DNA of 24,126 bases from RPQK01 sp041946865 (GTDB taxonomy: Bacteria; Acidobacteriota; UBA6911; RPQK01): the NCBI GenBank assembly GCA_041946865.1, contig JBHGBF010000111.1, positions 1 through 24,126 on the forward strand, written 5' to 3'. This document shows, piece by piece, positions 16,788-24,091 of the stretch. Position 1 is the first letter of the stretch; each line of letters opens with the position of its first letter. The notes beneath the pieces are model-generated. The model searched no databases, was not told the DNA's origin, and saw only the letters and a program-made list of their open reading frames with translations. Both the position numbers and the translations under genes were made by a program.

Positions 16788-16952
16788 GTGGCAGCAACGA
16801 GGAGAGGCCGGTGCTTTACCAAGCCTCGAAGGCGATGGCGCACTGCTCCGGAAAACACCTACGGCAAAGCGGTCGTCGATGAGGACAGCTGCGCTGACTG
16901 CGGCGCATGCGAACCGGAATGCCCGAACTCCGCTCTTAGCGCTGCCGAGTAA
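16788..16952 (+). pseudogene. Remnant of a 4Fe-4S ferredoxin (C-terminal cluster only)
   Basis: The frame ending in TAA at 16950-16952 encodes VVDEDSCADCGACEPECPNS, a complete CxxCxxCxxxCP [4Fe-4S] motif (Cys codons at 16890, 16899, 16908 and 16920) in the context typical of the second half of bacterial ferredoxins. Upstream in this frame there is no ATG and no first cluster; the residues are Arg-rich and unlike a ferredoxin. A different frame just upstream reads GALPSLEGDGAL, reminiscent of the segment between the two clusters, which would fit a frameshifted, truncated gene. A GTG at 16788 could begin a 54-residue protein, so a real small ferredoxin is not fully excluded. It lies divergent to the PorB-like gene, whose enzyme uses ferredoxin. 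Confidence 0.65.
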
Positions 16953-16984
16953 CAGCAAGTCACTTGCCGGCGAGCGGAACCAGC

Positions 16985-17063
16985 AGGTGTCGAAAAAGGC
17001 TGGTCGAGAGACCTCTGTCGGCGCGGCGGCTAAGTGGCGCGCCGACCCTTTTTCAACACACCT
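16985..17063. repeat. Nested imperfect inverted repeat
   Basis: An inner stem pairs 17017-17025 perfectly with 17038-17046 around a 12-nt loop. Outer arms AGGTGT...GAAAAAGG (16985-16999) and CCTTTTTC...ACACCT (17047-17063) are complementary apart from a 2-nt insertion and one mismatch. The outer right arm shares 12 exact bases, inverted, with 14083-14094. It looks like a dispersed palindromic element. Confidence 0.6.
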
Positions 17064-17173
17064 TGTCAGCGCTGCGGACGCCCTCAAGTTGTCCCCGCGC
17101 TGACGCTCGCGGCCCATGAAACTCGGACTCAATCTGATTCTCCCCGGCCGACTTTTCTGCTAATGTCTCCTTC

Positions 17174-18052
17174 ATGAAACTCGTCATCACTCTATTTGTT
17201 TTCAGCTGCTTGATTGTACTCGTGGCTTTTGGCGCCGAGCCGTCGTGGTCGGATTCGAAAACCGGCACTGGACCCGGTTTCAAGGGCCCCGTCGGAGTCC
17301 AGCTCTACAGTTTCCGTGAAGATTTCAAGAAGGATGTCCCCGGAACTCTGAAGCGAGTGCGAGACTACGGTTTTGAGTACGTGGAACTGGCCGGAACCTA
17401 TGGCCTTCCGCCCACCGAATTCAAGAAGCTCCTGGACAGCTATGGGCTAAAGGCGGTTGCCGGCCATTTTGACTACGGCAGGTTCCAGAAGGACCCCGAT
17501 GGTCTGGCGCAGGAGGCCAAGACGCTCGGGCTCGAGTACGCCGGCATGGCCTGGATCCCGCACGAGGGGGACTTCGATGAACAGGAATGCAGGGCGGCTG
17601 CAGCGGTGTTCAATAAGGCCGGCGAGGCGCTGGCCAGACAGGGGATCAAGTTCTTCTACCACCAGCACGGCTATGAGTTCCAGCCGCATGCTCAGGGCAC
17701 TCTGCTCGATCTGCTGATGGAGGAGACCAAGCCGGAACTGGTGCAGTTCGAGATGGACACCACCTGGGTCGTGTTCCCGGGACAAGATCCGGTCAAACTC
17801 CTGGAAAAGTACAAAAACCGCTGGACCTTGATGCACCTGAAGGATTTGAAAAAGGGCGTCAAAGGCAATCTTTCAGGCGGGACAGATCCGAACAATGATG
17901 TGGTCCTGGGGACCGGTCAGATCGACATGCCGGCCGTGCTGAAGGCGGCCCAAAAAGCCGGGGTCAAGTACTACTTCATCGAAGACGAATCGTCCCGCGT
18001 CGCAGAACAGGTGCCTCAAAGCCTGAGATTCCTGGAACAAGTCAGGTTTTGA
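17174..18052 (+). CDS. Secreted sugar phosphate isomerase/epimerase-like protein (xylose isomerase-like TIM barrel)
   Basis: A 292-residue protein with a signal peptide (about residues 1-20), so it is probably periplasmic. The rest is an AP-endonuclease-2/xylose-isomerase-like TIM barrel: VGVQLYSFR at the first strand, YVELAGTYG, AVAGHFDYG, FFYHQHGYEF, FEMDTTWVV, LMHLKDLKKG and FIEDE. The His, Glu and Asp residues in YHQHGYE, FEMDT, MHLKD and IEDE are the expected divalent-metal ligands. Family members isomerise or epimerise sugars, inositols or keto-sugars, and exported versions are frequent in Acidobacteriota and Planctomycetes, where they are linked to carbohydrate breakdown. The substrate is unknown. 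The ATG at 17174 gives the signal peptide; there is no clear ribosome site. Confidence 0.88.
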   Translation: MKLVITLFVFSCLIVLVAFGAEPSWSDSKTGTGPGFKGPVGVQLYSFREDFKKDVPGTLKRVRDYGFEYVELAGTYGLPPTEFKKLLDSYGLKAVAGHFDYGRFQKDPDGLAQEAKTLGLEYAGMAWIPHEGDFDEQECRAAAAVFNKAGEALARQGIKFFYHQHGYEFQPHAQGTLLDLLMEETKPELVQFEMDTTWVVFPGQDPVKLLEKYKNRWTLMHLKDLKKGVKGNLSGGTDPNNDVVLGTGQIDMPAVLKAAQKAGVKYYFIEDESSRVAEQVPQSLRFLEQVRF

Positions 18053-18207
18053 TCTGGGGAGCAGGCGTTTACGCCGGCGCTCGGCGGGGGAGTATACGAA
18101 CATGTTGCGGTCTCCGCCAGTCGCTTCCTTGGTCTGATTTAAGGACCTTTTTCAGTCCAGCCCATGCTGTAGGGGAAAAGCAAAGGCGGCCTGAGTAGTC
18201 CAAGACT

Positions 18208-18245
18208 CCGCGGATATGCGCTGCTGGGGCAGCGTTTATCCGCGG
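18208..18245. repeat. Two-part hairpin element next to the response-regulator remnant
   Basis: CCGCGGATA (18208-18216) pairs perfectly with 18237-18245; after a 2x2 internal loop, CGCTGC (18219-18224) pairs with GCAGCG (18229-18234) around a 4-nt loop. No T-tract follows. It begins about 15 bp from where receiver-domain similarity ends. Confidence 0.75.
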
Positions 18246-18260
18246 GGCAGCGGGGGGCAC

Positions 18261-18365
18261 ACCAATCAGTCGCAACGCCTCCAGTCCGTCACCGGCTTCC
18301 GCCACACTCTCAAAAACCCGGCTCCTTCGCCAGGAACAGGCGCAGCTTCCGCCGGGCAGGCCCAT
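18261..18365 (-). pseudogene. Remnant of a LytTR-type response regulator (part of receiver domain)
   Basis: Immediately after the kinase stop (TGAATG), one frame reads ARRKLRLFLAKEPGF (18357-18313) and, after a one-base slip in a run of five T (18312-18316), another reads ESVAEAGDGLEALRLI. Together they match the helix-1 to helix-2 part of LytR/AlgR-type receivers (canonical VDDEPLARRKLR...EVVGEAGDGLEAL). The acidic pocket before it, the phospho-acceptor Asp after it and the LytTR DNA-binding domain are all absent. The gene has thus lost both ends and is frameshifted. It was probably the partner of the adjacent kinase. A sequencing error could explain the T-run slip but not the missing ends. 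Confidence 0.7.
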
Positions 18366-19502
18366 TCAGGCACGGCGGACCTCTCGCTCGGTCGATTCGG
18401 ACTCCGCCCCGGTCTCCGGAGCTGCGGAGAAGGGAAGACGAATGGTGACCCGAAGACCGCCTTCCGGCCTGTCTTGCAGCTTGACCTCGTGGTCCTCGCC
18501 GTAAAGATACTCAAGCCGCTTATTCAGGTTGCTCAGGCCCGTGCCGGGCCGAAAGTCGGGAGGCAGACCCGGGCCGTTGTCCTCGACGGCCAGCTCCAGC
18601 CAGTGACCCGTTTGAGCGGCGCGCACGCGAACAGCGACAACCTGTGTTCCGGCCGTCCGGTTGAATTTCAGCGAATTTTCGACCAGCGGCTGAAGAAGAA
18701 ACGAAGGGACCAGCGCGTTCCGGGCGGGGCCGGCGATGTCGATATCGGCCGAGAGCCGGTCGCCGAAACGGGCGCGCATGATTTCGAGGTAAAGCTCAAG
18801 CAGCTCGAGGTCGTCGCAAAGGGGCACCACCTGCCGGTCAGCCCGATCCAGTGTTCTTCGCAGCATCTGGCCGAGCAGGGAGATCATGCGGTCGGCGGCA
18901 GGGGCGTTTTCGTACATCACCGAACTGATTGTATTAAGCGTGTTGAAGAGGAAATGAGGATTCATCTGTGTCTTCAGGACATCGAGCCGCGCCTGGTTCA
19001 GCTCGGCTTCCAATCTCAACGTGCGCCCCTCCCGTTCGCGGTTTGCGACGACGTATGTGTACAGAAGCAGAGCACCGTAGAAAGACCAATAGGCGAGCAA
19101 GAACACCTGGAACTCGTAAAGGTAGCGGAAATAAACATTGCCGTAGCCGTATTCGCCGAGATCGAACCACTCGTAAATCCGCAACCGGGCTTCATTGAAA
19201 ACCGTGGTGTTGACGAGCGAAAAACCAAGAGACGCCGCTACGTGCAGGAGGATCCAGGCCCAGGCGTGCGGCCGCCTGATCGGAAAGCGACGAATGAAGA
19301 GGTAGATCAGCGGTATCAGGAGAAGCGTCGAGGCGTGGCCGGTCAACTCCCAGACAAAAGGGTAGAGAAAGGGCAGCCGGTGGTTGTTGGCCAGGTGGCT
19401 GAAATACTCGTGACTGGCCTTCCAGAACATGGACAGCGTCAGAATGACGACCACCGCCTTCATGACCAGGCCGAGCGGAGGGAAGTTGTCTGAGGATCTC
19501 AT
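18366..19502 (-). CDS. LytS/YehU-type sensor histidine kinase (His_kinase PF06580 type)
   Basis: A 378-residue membrane kinase. The N-terminal 160 or so residues contain about four hydrophobic helices (near 15-30, 55-70, 82-97 and 130-150). The kinase core has the family phosphorylation motif QMNPHFLFNTLNTISSV, the N-box LLQPLVENSLKF, the G1 box VEDNGPGLP and the G2 motif GTGLSNLNKRL, so all catalytic residues are present. Such kinases usually phosphorylate a LytTR-domain response regulator encoded directly downstream. Here only a remnant of that gene remains, so the kinase is an orphan in this window. A consensus AGGAGG (19508-19513) lies 5 nt before the start and fixes it at 19502. The C-terminus after the last beta-strand (LPFSAAPET onward) is unusually polar and may have been altered by the deletion that removed the regulator's start. 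Confidence 0.92.
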   Translation of the reverse strand: MRSSDNFPPLGLVMKAVVVILTLSMFWKASHEYFSHLANNHRLPFLYPFVWELTGHASTLLLIPLIYLFIRRFPIRRPHAWAWILLHVAASLGFSLVNTTVFNEARLRIYEWFDLGEYGYGNVYFRYLYEFQVFLLAYWSFYGALLLYTYVVANREREGRTLRLEAELNQARLDVLKTQMNPHFLFNTLNTISSVMYENAPAADRMISLLGQMLRRTLDRADRQVVPLCDDLELLELYLEIMRARFGDRLSADIDIAGPARNALVPSFLLQPLVENSLKFNRTAGTQVVAVRVRAAQTGHWLELAVEDNGPGLPPDFRPGTGLSNLNKRLEYLYGEDHEVKLQDRPEGGLRVTIRLPFSAAPETGAESESTEREVRRA

Positions 19503-19594
19503 CGTCGCCTCCTGGTCAGGACCTCGTAAATCGCCACGCTCGCGGCAAAGGACGGCGCCAGCAGCATTCCGAGTTTCCCGGACCGAGTGGCCAT
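19499..19594 (-). CDS. Possible 31-residue small membrane protein overlapping the kinase start
   Basis: Starting with ATG at 19594, the frame encodes a short Lys/Arg-containing N-terminus, a hydrophobic middle (LGMLLAPSFAASVAIYEVL) and an RRRR tail, and stops at TGA overlapping the kinase ATG (ATGA). The layout suggests translational coupling. No homologue is recognised and no ribosome site is evident, so it may be chance or the end of a longer lost gene. Confidence 0.3.
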   Translation of the reverse strand: MATRSGKLGMLLAPSFAASVAIYEVLTRRRR

Positions 19595-19732
19595 CTGACC
19601 AGATAATACCCTACGACCACGATGGCCGTTCGGTGAAGATGAAAGGGGCCAACGGATAACACCAATCACGCCCCGGGACGCGGGCGGTGCGTTCTCGGTT
19701 TTTCGGCCGGCCGAAGTCCAGACCCGGTTCTA

Positions 19733-19779
19733 CTAACGTTGTTAAGGGAAGAACTAACGTCGCTTTACGTTAACGTAAA
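19733..19779. promoter_or_regulatory. Candidate operator: 16-bp palindrome plus two ACTAACGT half-sites
   Basis: TTTACGTTAACGTAAA (19764-19779) is a perfect 16-bp palindrome. Upstream, CTAACGTTGTTAAG (19733-19746) is a near-palindrome of the same core, and ACTAACGT occurs at 19732-19739 and 19752-19759. Repeated TAACGTT cores upstream of an outer-membrane receptor fit binding of a dimeric repressor or activator; the regulator is not identified. Confidence 0.5.
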
Positions 19780-19843
19780 CGAGCCGGGCGGGAAGCGCGT
19801 CGGGGAGCATGCGAGCGGCGGTCTGTCCCGATTTGGAGTTGCC

Positions 19844-19912
19844 ATGCGTATCCAGCCCCGAATTGTTTCATTTCTTTACCTGAATTTACTGGTCTGGCTG
19901 CCGGTTAGCTGA
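19844..19912 (+). CDS. Possible 22-residue leader peptide
   Basis: ATG at 19844 follows GGAG by 5 nt and encodes MRIQPRIVSFLYLNLLVWLP plus two residues before TGA. The peptide is hydrophobic with a basic N-terminus. It lies 190 bp before the receptor gene. Codon evidence is too small to prove translation; it could be a regulatory leader or chance. Confidence 0.25.
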   Translation: MRIQPRIVSFLYLNLLVWLPVS

Positions 19913-20102
19913 TAGAGTTCGCTTGGCGGTCGCCCTTAGCTCTCGGGGGAGGCCGTCCTGGTCGTTTTCCCTAGTGCATCCCGGCTCGTTAGGCACAGAG
20001 GGTGACAACGCAGCTCCGGCGGACAAGACGCCGAATGCGGGTAGAGGTGTTTCTACAGTCATGCCTGTTGTGTCTTCCCTAATCACTTAGGAGGAATGGC
20101 CC

Positions 20103-23100
20103 ATGAGGAAAACTCTAACGCTTTTCCTGGCGCTCGCTCTCTTGTCCATCCTTTCGTCCCCCGCCTTAGCGCAAGAATCACGCGGCAGTATATTGGGGAC
20201 GGTCACTGATGCACAGAAGGCGGTTGTCCCAGGAGCCGAGATCGTGGTGACGAACGTGGGCACGAACCAATCTCGCACCACTGTTTCCAATGACGCGGGC
20301 TACTACGAGGTCCCGCTGCTTGACCCGGGGGACTACACGGTGAGCGCCGAGCTGGCGGGCTTCAAGAAGTATGTCCGCAGCGGCATTGTGCTGAATGTTG
20401 CCAGCAAGGTGAGCGTCGACATCCAGTTGGAGGTCGGCGAGGTTCAGCAGATCGTCGAGGTGACGGCTGCTGCGCCTTTGCTCGAGACGACTTCCGCCTC
20501 GGCGGGCCGTATCATCGACACCGAACAGATTGCGAGCTTGCCTTTCTCTGACCTTAACCCGTTTGCCCTGACCGCCATGGCGCCAGGGATGCAGTGGACC
20601 GGCCAGCCCGAATACCGGCGCCCGTTCGACAACGGGGGTACGTCAGCGTTCAGCACTGCCGGGGGAGTCGGGCAGAACGAGTACTCGATCGATGGAGCGG
20701 TTGTTACCGGCACAGATCGCCGGGTCGGTTTTGTTCCGCCTGCCGACGCCATCCAGGAGTTCAACCTGCAGACCTCGTCGTTTGATGCTTCAACCGGCCA
20801 TACCTCGGGAGCAGTCGTCAACGTGATGAGCAAGAGCGGCACCAACGCGTTCCACGGGACTCTTTACGATCAGCATTGGCAGCAGCGCTGGAACGCAACC
20901 CCTCACTTCACACGGATTGCCTGGGAGAAGGCAGGAGATAAGAACGCCCCCAAGCAGGCGCCCGGACGATCCAATCAGTTCGGCGCGACCCTCGGCGGTC
21001 CTGTGCGGATTCCCTGGCTCTATAACGGGACGGACAAGTTCTTCTTTTTCTTCAGCTACAACGGCATCTATCAGAGCAAAGCTGAGACGACGGATTCCAT
21101 CTGGAGAAATGTCCCGAAAATGGCTTGGAGAAACGGCGACTTCTCCGACCTTCTGGCCTTGGACCCGGCGAAATACACGATTTACGACCCACGGACGGCG
21201 CGGCTCGAAGGCGGGAAGGTGGTCAGAGATCCTTTCCCGGGCAACAAGGGGATACCGATTCTGAATCCCCTGTACAAGTTCTACGCCAAGCTCTATCCCG
21301 TTCCCAACGATGTTCCCGGGGCTGTGACTCCTGAGGGCGAAAACAATTACTACGCCGCCAACATGCCCAAGGACGAGAAGTTCAACTCCATCCTGAACCG
21401 CTTGGACTACAACATTTCCGACAATCACCGGCTGTATGGAAAGTGGTTCTGGAACCACCGGCTGGCCGATGAATACGACTGGACTTACGAGACCATGCGA
21501 GGTCTGCATGCCAACGGCCTGACCAGAATTAACAAAGGCGGAAGCGGCGACTGGACGTGGACGATAAATTCCAACTGGATCTTCCAGCTCGGTCTCAACT
21601 ATGCCCGCTTTAACGAAGGTAACGACAGCCCGGTCAGGACCCAGTTCAAGCCGTCCGATGTTGGGCTGCCGGCATACCTGGATGAGCGAGCTGCCGATCT
21701 GCACATGATGCCACGCCTGGATTTCGACACCATAGAGGACTTCAGCAGCAGCTGGCCGGCGATTCACACCCGGGCGAGCACGGGCGAGCTTCGGTTGGCG
21801 CTGGTCTCGATTCTGGGCGCTCATTCTGTCAAGTACGGGTACAGCGAGCGCCGGTACTGGACGGCGAGGTCTGGGCCGGGCAATACATCGGGGAATTTCC
21901 AATTCCGGCGAGACTTCATGCGCAAGGACGACCAGGACACCAAGGCGTCGCACCTCGGTCTTGAATGGGCCTCGTTCATGATGGGGCTTCCAAACGCCAT
22001 CAATATCGACCGTAACGACTCGGCCTTCCTGTCGACCCGTTTCCGGTCCTTTTACATCCAGGACGACTGGCGTTTGAACTCGAAACTCACCTTGAATTTA
22101 GGGCTTCGGTACGAGCGTGAAGGCGGGATAACCGAGCGTTTCAACCGCGCGCTGAGCGGCGAATTCGATCCCACGATTGTGCTTCCAATAAGCGCAGCGG
22201 CGGAGGCGGCGTACGCCAAGATCTACGCGGACAACCAGGCATCGTCCAAACCGATTCAGGGACTCCCGACTCCCGACCAGTTCAAGGTCCTGGGCGGCAC
22301 CCATTACCTGGGCGAGATCAATAACGACTTCACCGACGGGACGCACCATTTCCTGCCGCGTCTGGGCCTGGTTTACCGCTTGCTGGACAAGACGGTCATA
22401 CGGCTGGGTTACGGCTGGTACTACGACACTCTTAATGCTCACAATGCCGCCGTACAATCCAACAATATCTTCAACGACGGCTTCAGCCAGCCGACCGGGA
22501 CCACCCTGTCGAACGACCGCGGCCTGACTTTCTGTTGTGGTGTCGGCGCGGCCGGGAGCCTGAGTGCGACGTCCAATCCTTTCATCGACCCATTCCCGGT
22601 GCGGGCTGACGGTACGCGATTCGACGAGCCGATCGGCAATGCGCTCGGTCCCATGATCAGGACTGGCCGGGGCTGGGGCAGGAGCGATCGTCCGCCGTAT
22701 CCTCGCGATTTTGAACCGGCCTTCCAGCAACGGTGGCGATTCGGTATCCAGCACCAACTGTGGTCGAACATGGTCGTCGAGGGCTCCTACAACGGCGCCT
22801 ACTCCCGGACGCCGCAACAGTACCGCATCGATTTCCTGCCGGAGCAGTACTGGGAGCATGGCAACAAGCGCAACGATGATCGGGACAAGGACCTGAACTC
22901 CAACGTTCCCAATCCGTTTAACATCAAGTATTTCTCAGATCTGCAGACAAGTAATCCTGCTCTTTACAAGTGGATGTCCACTCAGGGCTTCTACACAGGA
23001 ACCACAATTCGCAAGCATGAACTGCTTCGCAGTTTCCCGCAAATGGGAGATCTATACGGCATCCGTCCCGGAGACAGCTTCAAGAAGGTTCGCGGGGTCA

Positions 23101-23912
23101 ATCAGTACCATGACTATCAACTGTCGATGGAGCGGAGAATGTCCAATGGCTTTTCGATGAGCTTTGCTTATACGCACACTTTTAATGCGAAAGAAAAGGA
23201 CTGGTTGGCGAACGAGTTTGATTCGGGCGTTTCGTGGAGGCCGACTGACCAGTTGAGCCCGAACCGGTTCATGTGGCAAACGATTTTGCAGCTGCCTTTC
23301 GGTCGCAACGGGCGCTGGGCCAAGGAAGGGGTCCTCGAGAAGATCGCGGCGGGCTGGGAAATGAGCTGGATCTGGCAGTGGCAGGACGGGATCCCGCTCA
23401 GTTTCGGCAACCGCTTCTTCTATGGAGACATGAACAAACTCAAGGACATCTGGAAACACGAAGAAACATTCAGCAAGGATGTCCACCAGTGGTTCAGCAA
23501 GGACATCACTTGGAACCCGCACCCCACTTATTTCCCGGAACAATACGCTTACTGCCAGCAACTCCTCAGCACGGCCACCCCGGACGTCAACAAATGCGAT
23601 CCGCCGGCGAGCTTCGTCGGATTCGAGGGCCGCAGCGCAAAGCAGCCCGGTAATTTCCATATACGGATGACTCCGGAGCGCTTCCCCGACCTCCGTCGCG
23701 ACGGCATCGACAACTGGGACATCAAGGTCCAACGCCGGATCAGCATACGGGAACAGGTTAACGTGCGGCTCTCGGTGGACCTGCTCAACGCCTTCAATCA
23801 CACGAATTTCAGTGACCCGAACCGGGATCCGACCAGCCCGGCGTTCGGCCAGACCACGTCACAGCGCGGCCTGAGCCGAATTATCCAGCTCAACCTGAGG
23901 ATCGATTTCTAG
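20103..23912 (+). CDS. Oar-like TonB-dependent receptor with carboxypeptidase-regulatory-like domain
   Basis: An outer-membrane protein of 1269 residues. The signal peptide ends near residue 23 (SPALAQ). Residues 27-110 form a carboxypeptidase regulatory-like (CarboxypepD_reg) beta-sandwich (GSILGTVTDAQKAVVPGAEI, then NDAGYYEVPLLDPGDYTV). A plug domain follows (about 125-245: IDTEQIASLPFSDLNPF, NEYSIDGAVVTG, QEFNLQTSSFDASTGHTSGA, then VNVMSKSGTNAFHG), and the remainder is a large beta-barrel ending in the aromatic-terminated strand LNLRIDF. This architecture is the abundant Oar-like family of Acidobacteriota and Myxococcota, thought to import large substrates such as glycans or to export proteases; the ligand here is unknown. 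AGGAGG at 20089-20094 fixes the start. No SusD-like partner is adjacent. A perfect hairpin lies 15 nt after the stop. Confidence 0.93.
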   Translation: MRKTLTLFLALALLSILSSPALAQESRGSILGTVTDAQKAVVPGAEIVVTNVGTNQSRTTVSNDAGYYEVPLLDPGDYTVSAELAGFKKYVRSGIVLNVASKVSVDIQLEVGEVQQIVEVTAAAPLLETTSASAGRIIDTEQIASLPFSDLNPFALTAMAPGMQWTGQPEYRRPFDNGGTSAFSTAGGVGQNEYSIDGAVVTGTDRRVGFVPPADAIQEFNLQTSSFDASTGHTSGAVVNVMSKSGTNAFHGTLYDQHWQQRWNATPHFTRIAWEKAGDKNAPKQAPGRSNQFGATLGGPVRIPWLYNGTDKFFFFFSYNGIYQSKAETTDSIWRNVPKMAWRNGDFSDLLALDPAKYTIYDPRTARLEGGKVVRDPFPGNKGIPILNPLYKFYAKLYPVPNDVPGAVTPEGENNYYAANMPKDEKFNSILNRLDYNISDNHRLYGKWFWNHRLADEYDWTYETMRGLHANGLTRINKGGSGDWTWTINSNWIFQLGLNYARFNEGNDSPVRTQFKPSDVGLPAYLDERAADLHMMPRLDFDTIEDFSSSWPAIHTRASTGELRLALVSILGAHSVKYGYSERRYWTARSGPGNTSGNFQFRRDFMRKDDQDTKASHLGLEWASFMMGLPNAINIDRNDSAFLSTRFRSFYIQDDWRLNSKLTLNLGLRYEREGGITERFNRALSGEFDPTIVLPISAAAEAAYAKIYADNQASSKPIQGLPTPDQFKVLGGTHYLGEINNDFTDGTHHFLPRLGLVYRLLDKTVIRLGYGWYYDTLNAHNAAVQSNNIFNDGFSQPTGTTLSNDRGLTFCCGVGAAGSLSATSNPFIDPFPVRADGTRFDEPIGNALGPMIRTGRGWGRSDRPPYPRDFEPAFQQRWRFGIQHQLWSNMVVEGSYNGAYSRTPQQYRIDFLPEQYWEHGNKRNDDRDKDLNSNVPNPFNIKYFSDLQTSNPALYKWMSTQGFYTGTTIRKHELLRSFPQMGDLYGIRPGDSFKKVRGVNQYHDYQLSMERRMSNGFSMSFAYTHTFNAKEKDWLANEFDSGVSWRPTDQLSPNRFMWQTILQLPFGRNGRWAKEGVLEKIAAGWEMSWIWQWQDGIPLSFGNRFFYGDMNKLKDIWKHEETFSKDVHQWFSKDITWNPHPTYFPEQYAYCQQLLSTATPDVNKCDPPASFVGFEGRSAKQPGNFHIRMTPERFPDLRRDGIDNWDIKVQRRISIREQVNVRLSVDLLNAFNHTNFSDPNRDPTSPAFGQTTSQRGLSRIIQLNLRIDF

Positions 23913-23927
23913 TTCCTGTTCCCGCAA

Positions 23928-23957
23928 GTAGGTCCGGCATTCCTGCCGGACCTACTG
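23928..23957. terminator. Perfect 13-bp hairpin after the receptor gene
   Basis: Bases 23928-23940 are the exact reverse complement of 23945-23957 with a TTCC loop, 15 nt after the stop codon. The stem can be extended by GCAAG/CTTGC after a 2-nt bulge. No T-run follows, so it may stabilise the 3' end or act as a non-canonical terminator, or be a dispersed repeat. Confidence 0.55.
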
Positions 23958-23978
23958 CCTTGCTCACCCGGTCCCGCC

Positions 23979-23993
23979 CGCGCTAAGCGCGGC
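23979..23993. repeat. Short perfect hairpin
   Basis: CCGCGC (23979-23984) pairs with GCGCGG (23988-23993) around a TAA loop. It is the second of three hairpins in the 3' flank of the receptor gene. Confidence 0.5.
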
Positions 23994-24038
23994 AGTGCTA
24001 TCACCCCTTCGAACAGAGCCGAGCGCAGCGTCCGAAAC

Positions 24039-24067
24039 AGAGCCGCAAGCGTAGCGCTTGCGGCTCT
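24039..24067. repeat. 12-bp perfect hairpin (13 with the inner G-C pair)
   Basis: Bases 24039-24050 are the reverse complement of 24056-24067; an inner G-C pair leaves a 3-nt loop. ACAGAGCCG, which begins its left arm, also occurs at about 24014-24022, suggesting a partial duplication. No T-tract follows. Confidence 0.65.
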
Positions 24068-24091
24068 CTGGACTTTGGCGAAAGTATACAG

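Larger units (their letters stand above)
16679..17173. other. Divergent intergenic region with ferredoxin debris and a nested hairpin
   Basis: About 495 bp with no intact gene. It holds the porB-like promoter side (TATACTATACT at about 16714-16724 could supply a -10 on the minus strand), a ferredoxin fragment (16788-16952) and a nested inverted repeat (16985-17063). An 11-bp direct repeat CATGAAACTCG lies at 17115-17125 and again over the next gene's start at 17173-17183. Confidence 0.5.
18053..18365. other. Intergenic region with response-regulator debris and a hairpin element
   Basis: About 313 bp between the isomerase-like gene and the kinase stop. It contains the truncated receiver-domain remnant (18261-18365), a strong two-part hairpin (18208-18245), and CCTTTTTCA at about 18147-18155, which matches the TGAAAAAGG motif of other gaps in the region. 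A minus frame is open from 18365 to 18069, but beyond 18261 it does not resemble a protein. Confidence 0.5.
19595..20102. other. Long leader region of the TonB-dependent receptor
   Basis: About 508 bp with no convincing protein gene. It contains a 14-bp perfect palindrome TTCGGCCGGCCGAA (19702-19715), a cluster of TAACGTT-type sites with a 16-bp palindrome (19733-19779), a possible 22-codon leader (19844-19912), and a consensus AGGAGG (20089-20094) 8 nt before the receptor's start. The A+T-rich segment around 19861-19895 is the most promoter-like, but I cannot call boxes confidently. Confidence 0.5.

Noticed and set aside
16777..17103. 108-codon plus-strand frame and the overlapping minus frame 16716-17132
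   Set aside because: They run through ferredoxin debris and the nested inverted repeat. The ferredoxin motif is in a different frame, and neither shows protein features.
17116..17163. 15-codon frame starting with the same CATGAAACTCG as the isomerase-like gene
   Set aside because: Too short to support; the shared 11 bases are noted, but there is no ribosome site.
18216..19493. 425-codon plus-strand open frame
   Set aside because: It lies antisense over the LytS-type kinase, whose motifs are complete. Its translation is rich in Arg, Gln, Val and Gly without domain features, as expected for the shadow of a GC-rich gene.
20790..21953. 387-codon minus-strand open frame, with similar ones at 22098-22859 and 23052-23801
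   Set aside because: They are antisense to the TonB-dependent receptor and show no recognisable domain; they are codon-bias shadows.
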